NCBI GenBank assembly: GCA_030704615.1
Contig: CM060731.1
Coordinates: 57,516,756 to 57,580,755 of the forward strand
Direction of reading: 5' to 3'
DNA: 64,000 bases
Origin: Takakia lepidozioides
Lineage: Eukaryota > Streptophyta > Takakiopsida > Takakiales > Takakiaceae
Shown here: positions 8,212 through 17,883 of the stretch, one piece after another
Layout of the letters: each line of letters begins with the position of its first letter
How positions within the stretch are numbered: the stretch's first letter is position 1
The notes under the pieces: model-generated
Databases searched by the model: none
What the model was told of the DNA's origin: nothing
What the model saw: only the letters and a program-made list of their open reading frames with translations
Program-made: the position numbers and the translations under genes

Positions 8212-11200
8212 GCATTGTTCAAGAGAAAAGCTCTGCTCTTTCGTTTCGTGTCTCTGCCATTGCGTAAGTAATATTGCGAGCGTATAGTCTGTTGCGTATA
8301 GTCTGTTAGTTCCTCCATAGTTTCCAAGTTATAGCATTTATGGCCTGTCCTGTCGAGACGCCCGTTACTCAGAACGACGCCGCCTCTTGCGCTCAATTTC
8401 CCTCCATTTTCTTGATCATTTCTCTGGTTTTCTATTGGCTGTATCCGCTGTGACTGGATTTTAACTTTTATTTTCTTTAGTGGACTTTCCCTGTTGGATA
8501 GTCCACTAGGATCACACATGCGACATGAATTCAGTTTTTCTGTACTTGCCGTTCGTTCTGTTTCTCTTTTTCCGTATTCATTAATGGGCCCGCCTTTCAT
8601 CCCATTTGACGGCCGTTCTTTTCCTCTTTCTTTTTGACACCTGTCCTTGCACTTCATTCTCTGCTGTGTGTCGCACCCTGACCTCCACGTGTCTATTTTT
8701 AAAGTAATTTCCGTTTCCTCTTCCGTCATCCATTTTCCTGAAGTTATTATGTGTCCACTTGCCACTGATTCTATGGATGGTGTAACTTTAGTAGGCTGTG
8801 TTGAGCTGTGACAGGCTGTGTCATACTGTGTTACCCTGTGATAGGCTGTGTTGCACTGTGGTAAGCTGTGATAGGCTGTGACACGCTGCGGTAGGTTGTG
8901 ATAGGCTGTGTTGCACTGTGGTAAGCTGTGATAGGCTGTGACACGCTGCGGTAGGTTGTGATAGGCTGTGTTGCGCCTTGCTGGGTTGTGGTTGGCTGTG
9001 TCACGTCGTGACGGGCTGTGGTAGGCTGTGTTGCGCCTTGCTGGGCTGTGGTTGGTTGTGTCACGTCGTGATGGGCTGTGATAGGCTGTGTCACGTTTGT
9101 TTTGCCCACCCCGGTCATATATACTGGGCCTAGCGACAAGTGTTCCATACTCCGTTCGTAACACTGGTGCAGCCCGTGACTGCTCTTGCGGTTCAACATG
9201 CAAATCATGCTGCAGGGGTTTGTCATGGATACCACTGTACCCCTTCAACTTATTTGAATTGACTCTTTCCAGCATTTCTTTGTTAATGGTTTGTAACATG
9301 GCTGTGTTGTTATCATACATCTTTTGTATGACATAAGGTCCTTTCCATGGTGATTTAAGCTTAGAAGCTTGAATCTTTCCTTTCTTCTGCAACCATAGAA
9401 CCAAATCCCCCGTCTTAAAAGTCTTTAACTTGCCTTCATCAAACTGTTCCTTTCTCTTCATCTGAATTCTGGTCATATTATCAGCTGCATCAGCACGTAC
9501 TTCTTCCACATGGTATAATTCATGTTTCCTGACCTTGATGGAGTCTTGCAATTCCATTCTTTTTCCCCACTCCGTTCTCATGGTAGGTAACAGGAATTCC
9601 ACTGGAAGTAAGGCTTCCATACCATAAACTAATTGGAATGGTGTATACTTTGTGGTGACTTTATACGAAGTCCTGTATGACCATAAAGCTGTCAGCAGCT
9701 TTGTATCCCAATCCGTTCTGTTTGCATTGACTATCTTAGCCAAGATAGTACATAGTATTTTGTTGGTAGCCTCTGCCTGTCCATTACCCTGTGGGTAATA
9801 TGTTGTACTCTTTCTATGCACAATCATAAACTCTTTAGTCAATAACTCAATGGTCTCATTCATGAAGTGACTTCCTTGATCACTGATAAATTCTAAGGGA
9901 CATCCAAATCGTGTAAGTATGTTCTCGTACAGGAACCTTGCTGTGGACTTGGCTGTGTTGTCCCTCAAAGCTTTAGCTTCCACCCACTTTGTAGTATAAT
10001 CAGTGGCTGTAATTATGTACCTGTTTCGTGTATTCTTGGATGGTGGATTAATTGGTCCAACAAAGTCTAGTCCCCATTTCTGAAATGGTTCCGTAGGCAT
10101 TGTAGGATGCAAGGCCATTCTTCCAGATCTCTGCAAAGGTCCTAGCCTCTGACATTCATCACACTTCTGACAATACTCATGTACATCTTTGAACAAAGTA
10201 GGCCACCAGTATCCTGCGAGTAGTATCTTTCTACTGGTAGTCTCTTCTCCAAAATGACCTCCAGCCACTCCTTTATGAACTTCCTCCAAGACTTTATTTA
10301 CTTCATGGTGGTACAAGCATCGTTTTAGTACCCCATCTGGTCCTAACTTATACATTCTGCTTCCTACCATAGTATAAGGTAAAGCTTTGATAGCGATTCT
10401 CTTCCTCTGCTCCTTACCATAACTAGGTGGGCACTGACCATGAGCAAGGTAGTATCTGATTGGCCACTGCCAATCTAACCATTCATCTGCACTTCCTTGC
10501 ACCTCCATTACAAATAAACTCGCATCAGGTAACTGATCGTCCACTCCTGTGGCGGCCTCTCCTGTTGTTAGTCGTGACAAATGATCTGCCACAAGATGCA
10601 AACGGCCAGGCTTGTAAATAACCTCGAACTCAAACTCATGCAAGATTATTAACCACCTCGCTATCCTTCCACTTATCAAAGGTTTGTTCACCAGATATAT
10701 CAGAGCCTGGTGATCCACATAAAACATAAACTTTCTTCCCAATAGGTAATGCCTGAATTTCTTCACTGCATAGATCATTGCCAATGCTTCTCTTTCCGTT
10801 GTGCTATAGTTCCTCTCAGCACTGTTTATCAACCGGCTAGCATAGTACACAGGTGAATCTATATTCCCTGTAACATTCTGGGCTAACACCGCACCCAACG
10901 CTTCTCCTGATGCATCGCAGTGAACATGAAATACTACATGCCAGTGAGGGTTAATCAGCACAGGTGTAGTTGTTACTGACAGTGTAAGTTCCTCAAACGC
11001 CTGTTGACATTCAGCTGTCCAGGCAAACACTGCATCTTTCTTCAGAAGCTTGCTCAATGGTGCTGCTATTTGTGCATACCTTTTGACAAATCTTCTGTAA
11101 TAACTGGTTTGCCCAAGGAATCTTCGTAGACTTTTAACATTCACTGGGGGTGGAGAGGCTTTAATGGACTCTGTCTTCCTGGGATCCACAAGGAGTCCCT

Positions 11201-12386
11201 TCTTACACACAATGTGTCCCAGAAGCACCCCTGAGTTCACACAGAAAGTACACTTCTCTGGATTCAGGCCCAGACCTCTCATCCTGCATCTGGCCAAACA
11301 TAACTCCAATTTATGCAAGTGCTCACTCTTAGAGCTGTACACACTGAAATCATCCAAGAATACCTGCATGAAATCATCCAGATACTCATGAAAAGATTCA
11401 CTTATCACTCTCTGAAAGGTCGCTGGTGCATTACAAAGTCCAAAGGGCATGACTTTGTATGCATAAGCCCCCCAGTCTGTGATGAAAGTTGTTTTCCCTT
11501 GGTCTTCTTCTGCCACTTGCACTTGATTATAACCACTGAAGCCATCCATGAATGAGTACATCTCATGGCCTGCCACAGTGTCTAATACTGCTTCTATGAA
11601 TGGCAAAGGGAAAGGATCTTTCTTCGTACAAGCATTCAGCTTCTTATAGTTCACACATACTCTTAGTTTGCCATTCTTCTTGGGAACTATAACAATGGGT
11701 GACAACCAAGTTGTATACTCTATTGGGTATATAAACTTAGCCTCAGCCAACTTCTTTATCTCTTCTCCAACCTTCTGTGCGTAGTTGGGATTCATTCTAT
11801 ACCTCGCCTGCTTGATTGGTACTGACCCTGGTTCCAGTTCAATCTTATGCTGACAGACTTCAGGTGGTATCCCTTTTAGATCCTCATAGCTCCAAGCAAA
11901 TACATCTCTGTATTTGATGAACAAGCTTTTAGCTTCTTCGAAGAATTCCGGCTCCAAATCAGCTCCTACTTTCACCATCCTCGGTTCCTCCTGAGTTCCC
12001 ACATTTACTTCTCTCACCTGCTCATCAGCTGTGATTGTCCAACCAGTCACCACTTCATCCTGTAAGCTCACAGTGGCTGGTTCTTCTAGGATTTCTATTT
12101 CTCCTTCTCTCTCTTCATAGAAATGTGATGGGTAAATGCTGGTTTCCTCTTCAGTTGGTGTTGCTGTCACTACACCACAGCAGATACCTCTCAAACAACT
12201 TAGGCTTTCCAGCCGCATCTCCGCAACCTGCTCCCACTCTGGGTGTGCAGCAAATAGGGTAGCTTCCTGCTCCTCATCCAGTCCTCCTCTCCAGTCATAC
12301 TCTCTGACTCCTCGAGGTCTTCTTGTAGCAGGTAATCTACTAGATTTCTTTGTGGTAATTTGTATCTCGTGTATCCCATTATGCAC
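8175..12386 (-). CDS. pol: Pol polyprotein of element B1 (RT, RNase H, integrase, repetitive tail)
   Basis: 1403 codons. Reverse transcriptase spans about residues 195-390, with PKKNGKLRVCVNYKKLNA near 232, VMPFGLCNAPATFQR, and catalytic FLDD near 343. RNase H starts around HCDASGEALGAVLAQN (about 489) with TEREALAMIYAVKKFRHYL. Integrase has a complete HHCC finger (HHEVNK near 694, CQKCDEC near 740) and a DDE core (GLDFVG near 771, ISDQGSHF near 834, GQAEATN near 871). A GPY-like segment (SPWKGPYVIQKMY) is near 1015. Residues about 1092-1208 are a His/Ser/Thr/Arg repeat encoded by a GGCTGTG minisatellite, then a basic Cys-containing tail. The N-terminus overlaps the end of the gag-protease frame by a one-base shift relative to B3, so this ATG is probably not a natural start and gag-pol was likely one frame. 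All catalytic residues are present. Confidence 0.9.
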   Translation of the reverse strand: MHNGIHEIQITTKKSSRLPATRRPRGVREYDWRGGLDEEQEATLFAAHPEWEQVAEMRLESLSCLRGICCGVVTATPTEEETSIYPSHFYEEREGEIEILEEPATVSLQDEVVTGWTITADEQVREVNVGTQEEPRMVKVGADLEPEFFEEAKSLFIKYRDVFAWSYEDLKGIPPEVCQHKIELEPGSVPIKQARYRMNPNYAQKVGEEIKKLAEAKFIYPIEYTTWLSPIVIVPKKNGKLRVCVNYKKLNACTKKDPFPLPFIEAVLDTVAGHEMYSFMDGFSGYNQVQVAEEDQGKTTFITDWGAYAYKVMPFGLCNAPATFQRVISESFHEYLDDFMQVFLDDFSVYSSKSEHLHKLELCLARCRMRGLGLNPEKCTFCVNSGVLLGHIVCKKGLLVDPRKTESIKASPPPVNVKSLRRFLGQTSYYRRFVKRYAQIAAPLSKLLKKDAVFAWTAECQQAFEELTLSVTTTPVLINPHWHVVFHVHCDASGEALGAVLAQNVTGNIDSPVYYASRLINSAERNYSTTEREALAMIYAVKKFRHYLLGRKFMFYVDHQALIYLVNKPLISGRIARWLIILHEFEFEVIYKPGRLHLVADHLSRLTTGEAATGVDDQLPDASLFVMEVQGSADEWLDWQWPIRYYLAHGQCPPSYGKEQRKRIAIKALPYTMVGSRMYKLGPDGVLKRCLYHHEVNKVLEEVHKGVAGGHFGEETTSRKILLAGYWWPTLFKDVHEYCQKCDECQRLGPLQRSGRMALHPTMPTEPFQKWGLDFVGPINPPSKNTRNRYIITATDYTTKWVEAKALRDNTAKSTARFLYENILTRFGCPLEFISDQGSHFMNETIELLTKEFMIVHRKSTTYYPQGNGQAEATNKILCTILAKIVNANRTDWDTKLLTALWSYRTSYKVTTKYTPFQLVYGMEALLPVEFLLPTMRTEWGKRMELQDSIKVRKHELYHVEEVRADAADNMTRIQMKRKEQFDEGKLKTFKTGDLVLWLQKKGKIQASKLKSPWKGPYVIQKMYDNNTAMLQTINKEMLERVNSNKLKGYSGIHDKPLQHDLHVEPQEQSRAAPVLRTEYGTLVARPSIYDRGGQNKRDTAYHSPSRRDTTNHSPARRNTAYHSPSRRDTANHNPARRNTAYHNLPQRVTAYHSLPQCNTAYHNLPQRVTAYHSLPQCNTAYHRVTQYDTACHSSTQPTKVTPSIESVASGHIITSGKWMTEEETEITLKIDTWRSGCDTQQRMKCKDRCQKERGKERPSNGMKGGPINEYGKRETERTASTEKLNSCRMCDPSGLSNRESPLKKIKVKIQSQRIQPIENQRNDQENGGKLSARGGVVLSNGRLDRTGHKCYNLETMEELTDYTQQTIRSQYYLRNGRDTKRKSRAFLLNNACKPRRLTRDYP
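8787..9095. repeat. GGCTGTGATA minisatellite inside the pol tail
   Basis: Tandem units of roughly 20-30 bases built on GGCTGTG (CTGTGATAGGCTGTGTTGC and CTGTGATAGGCTGTGTCAC types). They encode on the minus strand a TAYHS/PSRRDT-type repeat. The same repeat is at about 32445-32750 in B3 with a different unit order. The heptamer is the same as that of the LTR array. Confidence 0.85.
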
Positions 12387-13807
12387 GTTAGTAACTGAGA
12401 ATTCCAGTCATGGAATACCCTGGCCTGTTTCAGCCACGGACGTCCCAATAATAAGGAGTAAGCCTCCATGACTTCATCCATTTTTAATACAGTTACTGTG
12501 ATCATAAAGATCATTTTCTGTATCTGTATCTTAACTCCTCTTATTAATCCCAATGGCTGCACACTTCTTTGATCTGCCATTGTTACTGTAAATGGGGCTG
12601 GTTTCATGTTACTTAGACCAAGCTTCTTCCTTAATTGGTCTGTCATGATATTTACTCCAGAACCACCATCTATCAGTACATCAGTTAGTTCTGTGCTTCC
12701 AATTCTCAATTGGATTACTGGCATAGAATCATCAAAGTCCATGACTGGTTCTCGCCCTTCCGGCTTCACATTATAACTGGTCACCTTGCTGTTCAGGTCT
12801 GTGTTTCCTGTCTCTTGGGCAATTCGATTGATTGCCTGATACAGCCTGTGCCTACAATAAGGTGCCACAGCTAATAGCTGTCCAATGGTAATTTCTGCTT
12901 TGGTCTGACATATTACTGCAGCCAAAGTCTCTTCATTACTTTGCATGTCTGCATCTTTTTTTTTCCTTTCTTCCTCACTCCCTTCTTTTTCTCCATCCGA
13001 ATCAGAGGAATCTGCCACAGGAATATCAGTACTCTTTTGCATTTCCCTTATAGTATCTGCCACTTCCTTGTGCAGTTCCTTCTCATCTTTCCAAGTCTTT
13101 TCATCTTCAGGCATATCATTGCCACTTCCATTCTCATCTTCTTCCTCTTCTACTGGAGGTATTAGTTTGGCTTTACTTCTTGTTACTATCATTGTACTTA
13201 CTTCTGGTACAACACATGGCCTAACCATGTGAGCTGCCACCACTGGGCCCTCATTCACAGGAGCTCTCATCTCATTCTGGTGTCTTATCCAGAATGAACA
13301 GGCTGCCTTGCGATGTCCTGGCTGATTACAATAGTAACATAGCTCTTCACCATTGGGTCCTCGCCCTTGGTCTGTTCTTGGATTATTTCTATAATCCTGA
13401 TTCCCGGGCTGGTAATTCCCCCTTGGATTACCCTGATAGTTGCCTCTGGAATTTCCTTGGTAATTCCCTCTTGAATTACCTCTCCCTTCCATGCCATTGT
13501 TATAACCACCAGACCTACCATAGTGGTCCTGATCATTGTTTCTTCTTGGCTGGGGCTGCACCTGATGCACCCTTACTTGCCTAGGTTCTCTTGCAGCTGT
13601 CCTTCTGTTGTAGTAACAATTCTCAGTAGAATGGTTATCCATTTTACAGATAGTACAGTGTTTCTCCTTCATGTGGCATTCTGTGGTGGTATGGCCTTCA
13701 TTCTGGCACTTTGCACACCATACACCCTTCCTCCAATGTGTTGCAGCCTCTGTGGCATACTTCTTCAAGATTTCTTCCAATTTTTTTTCATAGTTATCCC
13801 TCTTCAA
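12200..13807 (-). CDS. gag-pro: Gag nucleocapsid and protease of element B1
   Basis: 535 codons. Residues 31-44 (CAKCQNEGHTTTEC), 51-64 (CTICKMDNHSTENC) and about 156-169 (CYYCNQPGHRKAAC) are three CCHC zinc knuckles, an unusually high number; between the second and third lies an Arg-Gly-Asn repeat (RGNYQGN). After an acidic Glu/Asp/Lys-rich stretch, an aspartic protease follows with IDGGSGVNIM near 378 (active Asp; Gly-Gly-Ser-Gly replaces the common Thr/Ser-Gly-Ala) and LLLGRPWLKQARVFHDW. The frame is lost just after this block: B1 reads GCACGTTAG where B3 reads GCACAGTTAG (around 12386), a one-base deletion that splits protease from RT. The upstream end is also a frame change from the gag core. 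Confidence 0.85.
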   Translation of the reverse strand: MKRDNYEKKLEEILKKYATEAATHWRKGVWCAKCQNEGHTTTECHMKEKHCTICKMDNHSTENCYYNRRTAAREPRQVRVHQVQPQPRRNNDQDHYGRSGGYNNGMEGRGNSRGNYQGNSRGNYQGNPRGNYQPGNQDYRNNPRTDQGRGPNGEELCYYCNQPGHRKAACSFWIRHQNEMRAPVNEGPVVAAHMVRPCVVPEVSTMIVTRSKAKLIPPVEEEEDENGSGNDMPEDEKTWKDEKELHKEVADTIREMQKSTDIPVADSSDSDGEKEGSEEERKKKDADMQSNEETLAAVICQTKAEITIGQLLAVAPYCRHRLYQAINRIAQETGNTDLNSKVTSYNVKPEGREPVMDFDDSMPVIQLRIGSTELTDVLIDGGSGVNIMTDQLRKKLGLSNMKPAPFTVTMADQRSVQPLGLIRGVKIQIQKMIFMITVTVLKMDEVMEAYSLLLGRPWLKQARVFHDWNSQLLTCIMGYTRYKLPQRNLVDYLLQEDLEESESMTGEEDWMRSRKLPYLLHTQSGSRLRRCGWKA

Positions 13808-13833
13808 CTTCTCCTTTCTCTTACTCTTTCTTT

Positions 13834-14689
13834 TTAGTTCTTGCTCTTCTTCTTCATCTGACTCATCCTCAGAGTCCTCATCTTCTTTTTCTCTCTCCTG
13901 AGCATTCCCAATTGCTCAATTCTGTTCGTTTCAAATGCCTCCTCCACTGTATTATGGGGTAACATATCCACTTTCTTTTGCAACTCTGGTCTTAATCCAC
14001 TCACAAACCAAGTCTTCTGTAAACCGGGCGCTGGTACTGCAGCCAGCTTTTTCATCATCAATTCCATCTTCTCCATATACTCTTCAACAGTTTCATGCTT
14101 CTTCTGCTTCAGCTGTTGTAAACTTCCATACACTTCATCCTCACTTTTACTTGTCCTGAACCTATTTCGAAATGCTGTATTCAAGCCATTCCAGGTTAGG
14201 AAATGATTATCAGGGAATCTTGCATACCATTCACTTGCTTTCTTGATAAGTGAACAAGGAAACAGTCTCATCTTGGCATCATCGCCATTCTCATTGTTCA
14301 CTATACACATGTGCTCAAATTGGCTAATGTGTACATCGGGATCCCCTTTCCCTGAATATATTGGAAAGGGTGGTTTTGCCCGTGTTGGTTGTAACGCCAT
14401 CTGTGGCCCTACCTTCTGCCCACTGACAGGTGCTGGCACCCTTGCTGGTGCTGGTCCTTCTGGACCTGTTGTTTTTGTGGTGGATCTTCCACCAAGTGGT
14501 GGCCCTTGAGCACTCCTTGCTTCTGGTCCCACGATATTCACAGTATTCCCAGCTTCAGTTGCACTACTTCCCACACTCCCTGTCCCCCCAGAGCCAGATC
14601 CAGGCAGCCCGCCTGATCCCCCTGAGCCGACACCTTCGTTGGCATGTGATCCAAGTGCTCCACTTGATCCAGGTCCAACGGGTTGGGAT
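13834..14689 (-). pseudogene. gag: Gag capsid core of element B1
   Basis: The frame from 14574 encodes a Gly/Ser/Pro-rich linker, then a retrotransposon Gag core: ISQFEHMCIVNNENGDDAK, CSLIKKASEWYARFPDNHF, KKHETVEEYMEKMELMMKK, and KTWFVSGLRPELQKKVDML. It runs out of frame into a Lys/Glu-rich stretch that joins the zinc-knuckle frame (13807). Upstream, the coding sequence is interrupted at 14690 by a solo LTR and resumes at 15742. It would form the particle shell. Confidence 0.8.
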
Positions 14690-15736
14690 TGTCGCGCGGC
14701 TTTTCCTCACCCATCCCTTCGCTATCCGAAGCGGAAACTCCAAGATAGAAGAGTTGGAAATCTCTAAGTACTCAGCCCGCGCAGAACAATCAGTCATGAC
14801 CTACAGCTAGTGTATCATGGGGGTGTTTCCTATTTGTTTCCCTTTCCGCATTCATCTTAGCTACCTTACCATTGATAATTAAGTATCAGTTTGCTTCATC
14901 AATCTATCGGTTTCCTTCACTCATCCATTCAATCCACAGCTTCTCTCAGATCTCTCTACACAGTGTGATTGTATCGTATAAGTATCAGATTATGATTTAT
15001 CAGGTATCAGGCCGAAGCCATTATCTCTAATCTGCTCTCCAATATCACTACAGCTTTGCATATACAATAGCATCTACTAATCCTCTTTTCTCCTTCATCG
15101 TGCTCTCCATCTCTTGCCTCCGATCTCCGCTCCAGCCTGACTCAGAAGTCCTCCTCCGAATAATGATGATCCTCCTTCATTCCCCGTTTCTCCCTTTATC
15201 CTCCTATCCCGGTTCTAACCGTTTCCCTCTCTAACCGTCGTCTGTGAACTAACATGTTCCCTTCGCAGGTGTTGTTCCCCACAGTCGTTCCCTGTCCTAC
15301 TCTTCTTCCTATGATCGTGACCGCTGTGTCAAGCTGTGACTGGCTTGTGAAACTGTGACGGGCTGTTGACTGGCTGTGCGACTGTGTTTGGCTATGTCGG
15401 GGCTGTGACTGGCTGTGTCGGCTGTGTCGGGCTGTGATTGGCTGTGTGGGCTTGTGACGACTGTGACGGGCTGGTGTTGGCTGTGTGGCTGTGGTCGGCT
15501 GTGACGATTGTGACGGGCTGTGTTGGCTGTGTTGGCTGTGTCGGCTGTGACGACTGTGACGGGCTGTGTTGGCTGTGTGGGCTGTGACGACTGTGACGGG
15601 CTGTGACGACTGTGTAACCCCCCTCTACAGTGCGCTGCTGTCACCCCTAAGGCTCCTGTTGGTCTCAGTCTGTGCAAAATTAAGGGTACCCTACAGATCC
15701 CGTATAAGTGTCTAAGTCCCCTACAGTCCTCTAACA
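14690..15736 (-). mobile_element. Solo family B LTR nested in B1 gag, with target duplication
   Basis: 1047 bp from TGTCGCGCGGC to CCTCTAACA, flanked by GGGAT at 14685-14689 and 15737-15741. The uninterrupted sequence (GGTTGGGATGTCCTGG) is present in the sister elements at the equivalent place, e.g. around 38315. A single LTR with intact target duplication is the product of insertion followed by LTR-LTR recombination. Confidence 0.95.
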
Positions 15737-15741
15737 GGGAT

Positions 15742-16282
15742 GTCCTGGTTGTAGTCTCAACCTCAGCTGTTGGGTCTACTTCTTCATATTCTTCCTCTTC
15801 TAATTCTTCTCTCTGTTTTCATCCTCCAAGTTCTGCCCTTGGGTTTCTTCTTCACTCATGTAACTCAACTGTAATGGTGTTGGAGAGTCTGAACTCTCCG
15901 TTGGCTCTGCCACATATCCTCTCTCTTTTTCATCTTCTGCTTCAGAAACTGGAGTTCCTGCTTTTGGTGTTCCATGCCAACTCTTATCAAAGATTTCTGT
16001 CAAGTCTTTTATCCAAGGATGTACCTCAGATCTTTCACCTCGTGATTGATCTTCTTCCTATACCAATTCCCTTAATCTTTCTTGCAAAGAAACAGAAGGA
16101 GTGGCATCCAACTCTAGTTCTTCCGGTATAGGTGATGCACTCTTTGATCTTGATGGTGTGAGAGGTCCAGATGATTCCCCTATGTCTATTCCTCTCTCCC
16201 AAAGATATGGATAATTAGCTTTCAGATAGCTTTCTCTTTTTGCTGAATATCTCTGTCGTCTAGCTTCTCTTTCATCACTCAT
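15742..16282 (-). pseudogene. gag: Gag N-terminal region of element B1
   Basis: Separated from the rest of gag by the solo LTR. Minus-strand frames 16282-16058 and 16003-15800 encode MSDEREARRQRYSAKRE, YPYLWERGIDIGESSG and acidic SDSPTPLQLSYMSEEE, matching the longer frame 38862-37957 in B3. Small indels (near 16060 and 15920) break the frame. The start MSDERE is supported by the same ATG in all three family copies. Confidence 0.75.
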
Positions 16283-16294
16283 GTCCCATGTCGT

Positions 16295-16876
16295 TCATTT
16301 CTTTTTATGTGGCAATAACCAAAACTCTCTTCTGTAATATCTCTCGTATATGCCTGGGTTTCTTTCAAGCTTCAATGCACCCTTGGCTATACTTGAAGTC
16401 TCCGTTACCATATACCATATGGCAAACAAGTCTGAAAAGCTGTTCTTGGTGTGAGTTTGATCCACAAAATATCCTTTGGAATCCAATTCTTTACCAGTAC
16501 AAGCTCTTCATGCATATGAGTATAAACATTCACCTTTCTTTCTTCCCAGCCTTCAAACTCTACTCGTTTAATGGATAGCAATGCTATCACATAAACCAAT
16601 GTTGGTAACCAACGTGCTCTTCCTCTACAGGCTACCTGATAAATCTTTATCACTCCTTTCTCCAGACCCCATTCTGGATCAGCATCATGCACTCGTTTAA
16701 GAATATTTTCTTTACAACCGTCTGGCAATTCCAGAACCTTTGAAAGAATCGTTAGGACAATCTTTCTTCCTTCGTTCCACAGGGAATTTGATTCACTTCA
16801 CTTCAAATTCTTTAATGGTCCAACCACCATGATCCCACCAGATGCCTGTCACATCTGGTTGTTCATGTCCCCAGGT
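16295..16876 (-). pseudogene. ORF upstream of gag, element B1 (frameshifted)
   Basis: Between primer site and gag, minus-strand frames (16728-16405 and 16486-16295) encode LPDGCKENILKRVHDADPEW, WLPTLVYVIALLSIKRVEFE and a C-terminus YERYYRREFWLLPH. The intact version in B3 ends at 38884. Function unknown. ORFs before gag are known in Ogre/Tat-type Ty3 elements, so the position is suggestive, but no sequence relation can be claimed. Small indels near 16430 and 16740 break this copy. Confidence 0.65.
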
Positions 16877-16893
16877 CCCCAGTATGGTCGCCA
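16877..16893 (-). promoter_or_regulatory. Primer binding site of element B1 (tRNA not assigned)
   Basis: The minus strand reads TGGCGACCATACTGGGG two bases inside the LTR edge. It starts with TGG as expected for pairing with a tRNA CCA end, and is identical at 39453-39469 in B3. I do not assign the tRNA. Confidence 0.7.
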
Positions 16894-16895
16894 AA

Positions 16896-17883
16896 TGTCG
16901 CGCGGCTTTTACTCACCCATCCCTTCGCTATCCGAGGCGGAAACTCCAAGATAGAAGAGTTGGAAATCTCTAAGTACTCAGCCCGCGCAGAACAATCAGT
17001 CATGACCTACAGCTAGTGTATCATGGGGTGTTTCCTATTTGTTTCCCTTTCCGCATTCATCTTAGCTACCTTACCATTGATAATTAAATATCAGTTTGCT
17101 TCATCAATCTATCGGTTTCCTTCACTCATCCATTCAATCCACAGCTTCACTCTCAGATCTCTCTACACAGTGTGATTGTATCGTATAAGTATCAGATTAT
17201 GATTTATCAGGTATCAGGCCGAAGCCATTATGTCTCTAATCTGCTCTAACAATATCACTACAGCTTTGCATATAACAAGCATCTACTAATCCTCTTTTCT
17301 CCTTCATCGTGCTCTCCATCTTTTGCTTCCGATCTCCGCTCCAGCCTGACTAAGAAGTCCTCCTCTGAAGAATGATAAAATCCCCTCCTTCATTCCCCGT
17401 TTTCCCTTTTATCTTCCTATCCGCAGTTCTAACCGTTTCCCTCACTAAACCGTCGTCTGTGAACTAACATGTTCCCTTCGCAGGTGTTGTTCCCCAGTCG
17501 TTCCTGCTTACTCTTCTACTCTTCGTTCCCTATGATCGTGACAGCTGTGTCCAGCTGTGACTGGCTGTGTGAAACTGTGACGGGCTGTGACTGGCTGTGC
17601 GACTGTGTTTGGCTGTGTCGGGCTGTGACTGGCTGTGTGGCTGTGCCGGGCTGTGTCGGCTGTGTCGGCTGTGTTGGCTGTGACGACTGTGACGACTGTG
17701 ACGGGTGTTTGCTGTGTTGGCTGTGTGGACTGTGACGGCTGTGTGGGCTGTGACGACTGTGTAACCCCCTCTTACAGTGCGCTGCTGTCACCCCTAAGGC
17801 TCCTGTTGGTCTCAGTCTGTGCCAAATTTGGGTTACCCTACAGATCCCGTATAAGTGTCTAAGTCCCCTACAGTCCTCTAACA
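16896..17883 (-). mobile_element. 5' LTR of element B1
   Basis: 988 bp, same termini as the other family B LTRs; shorter than the 3' LTR mainly because of fewer GGCTGTG units (about 17536-17760). It lies upstream of the primer site. Its outer flank at 17884 is not host DNA but another LTR fragment in opposite orientation. Confidence 0.92.

Larger units (their letters stand above)
3400..17883 (-). mobile_element. Ty3/gypsy retrotransposon B1, full-length with nested solo LTR
   Basis: Two direct family B LTRs (3400-4500 and 16896-17883) bound an internal region coding on the minus strand. From its 5' end the order is primer site, an ORF upstream of gag, gag, (solo LTR insertion), gag core, three zinc knuckles, protease, RT, RNase H, integrase, repeat-rich tail, a long accessory coiled-coil region, polypurine tract, 3' LTR. 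Total 14484 bp including the 1047-bp solo LTR. Flanking pentamers differ (GTCCT at 3395-3399, ACAGC at 17884-17888), so no target duplication is visible. FLDD-type RT, a DGGSG protease and a large ORF after integrase suggest the Athila/Tat side of plant Ty3 elements (inference). Confidence 0.9.
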
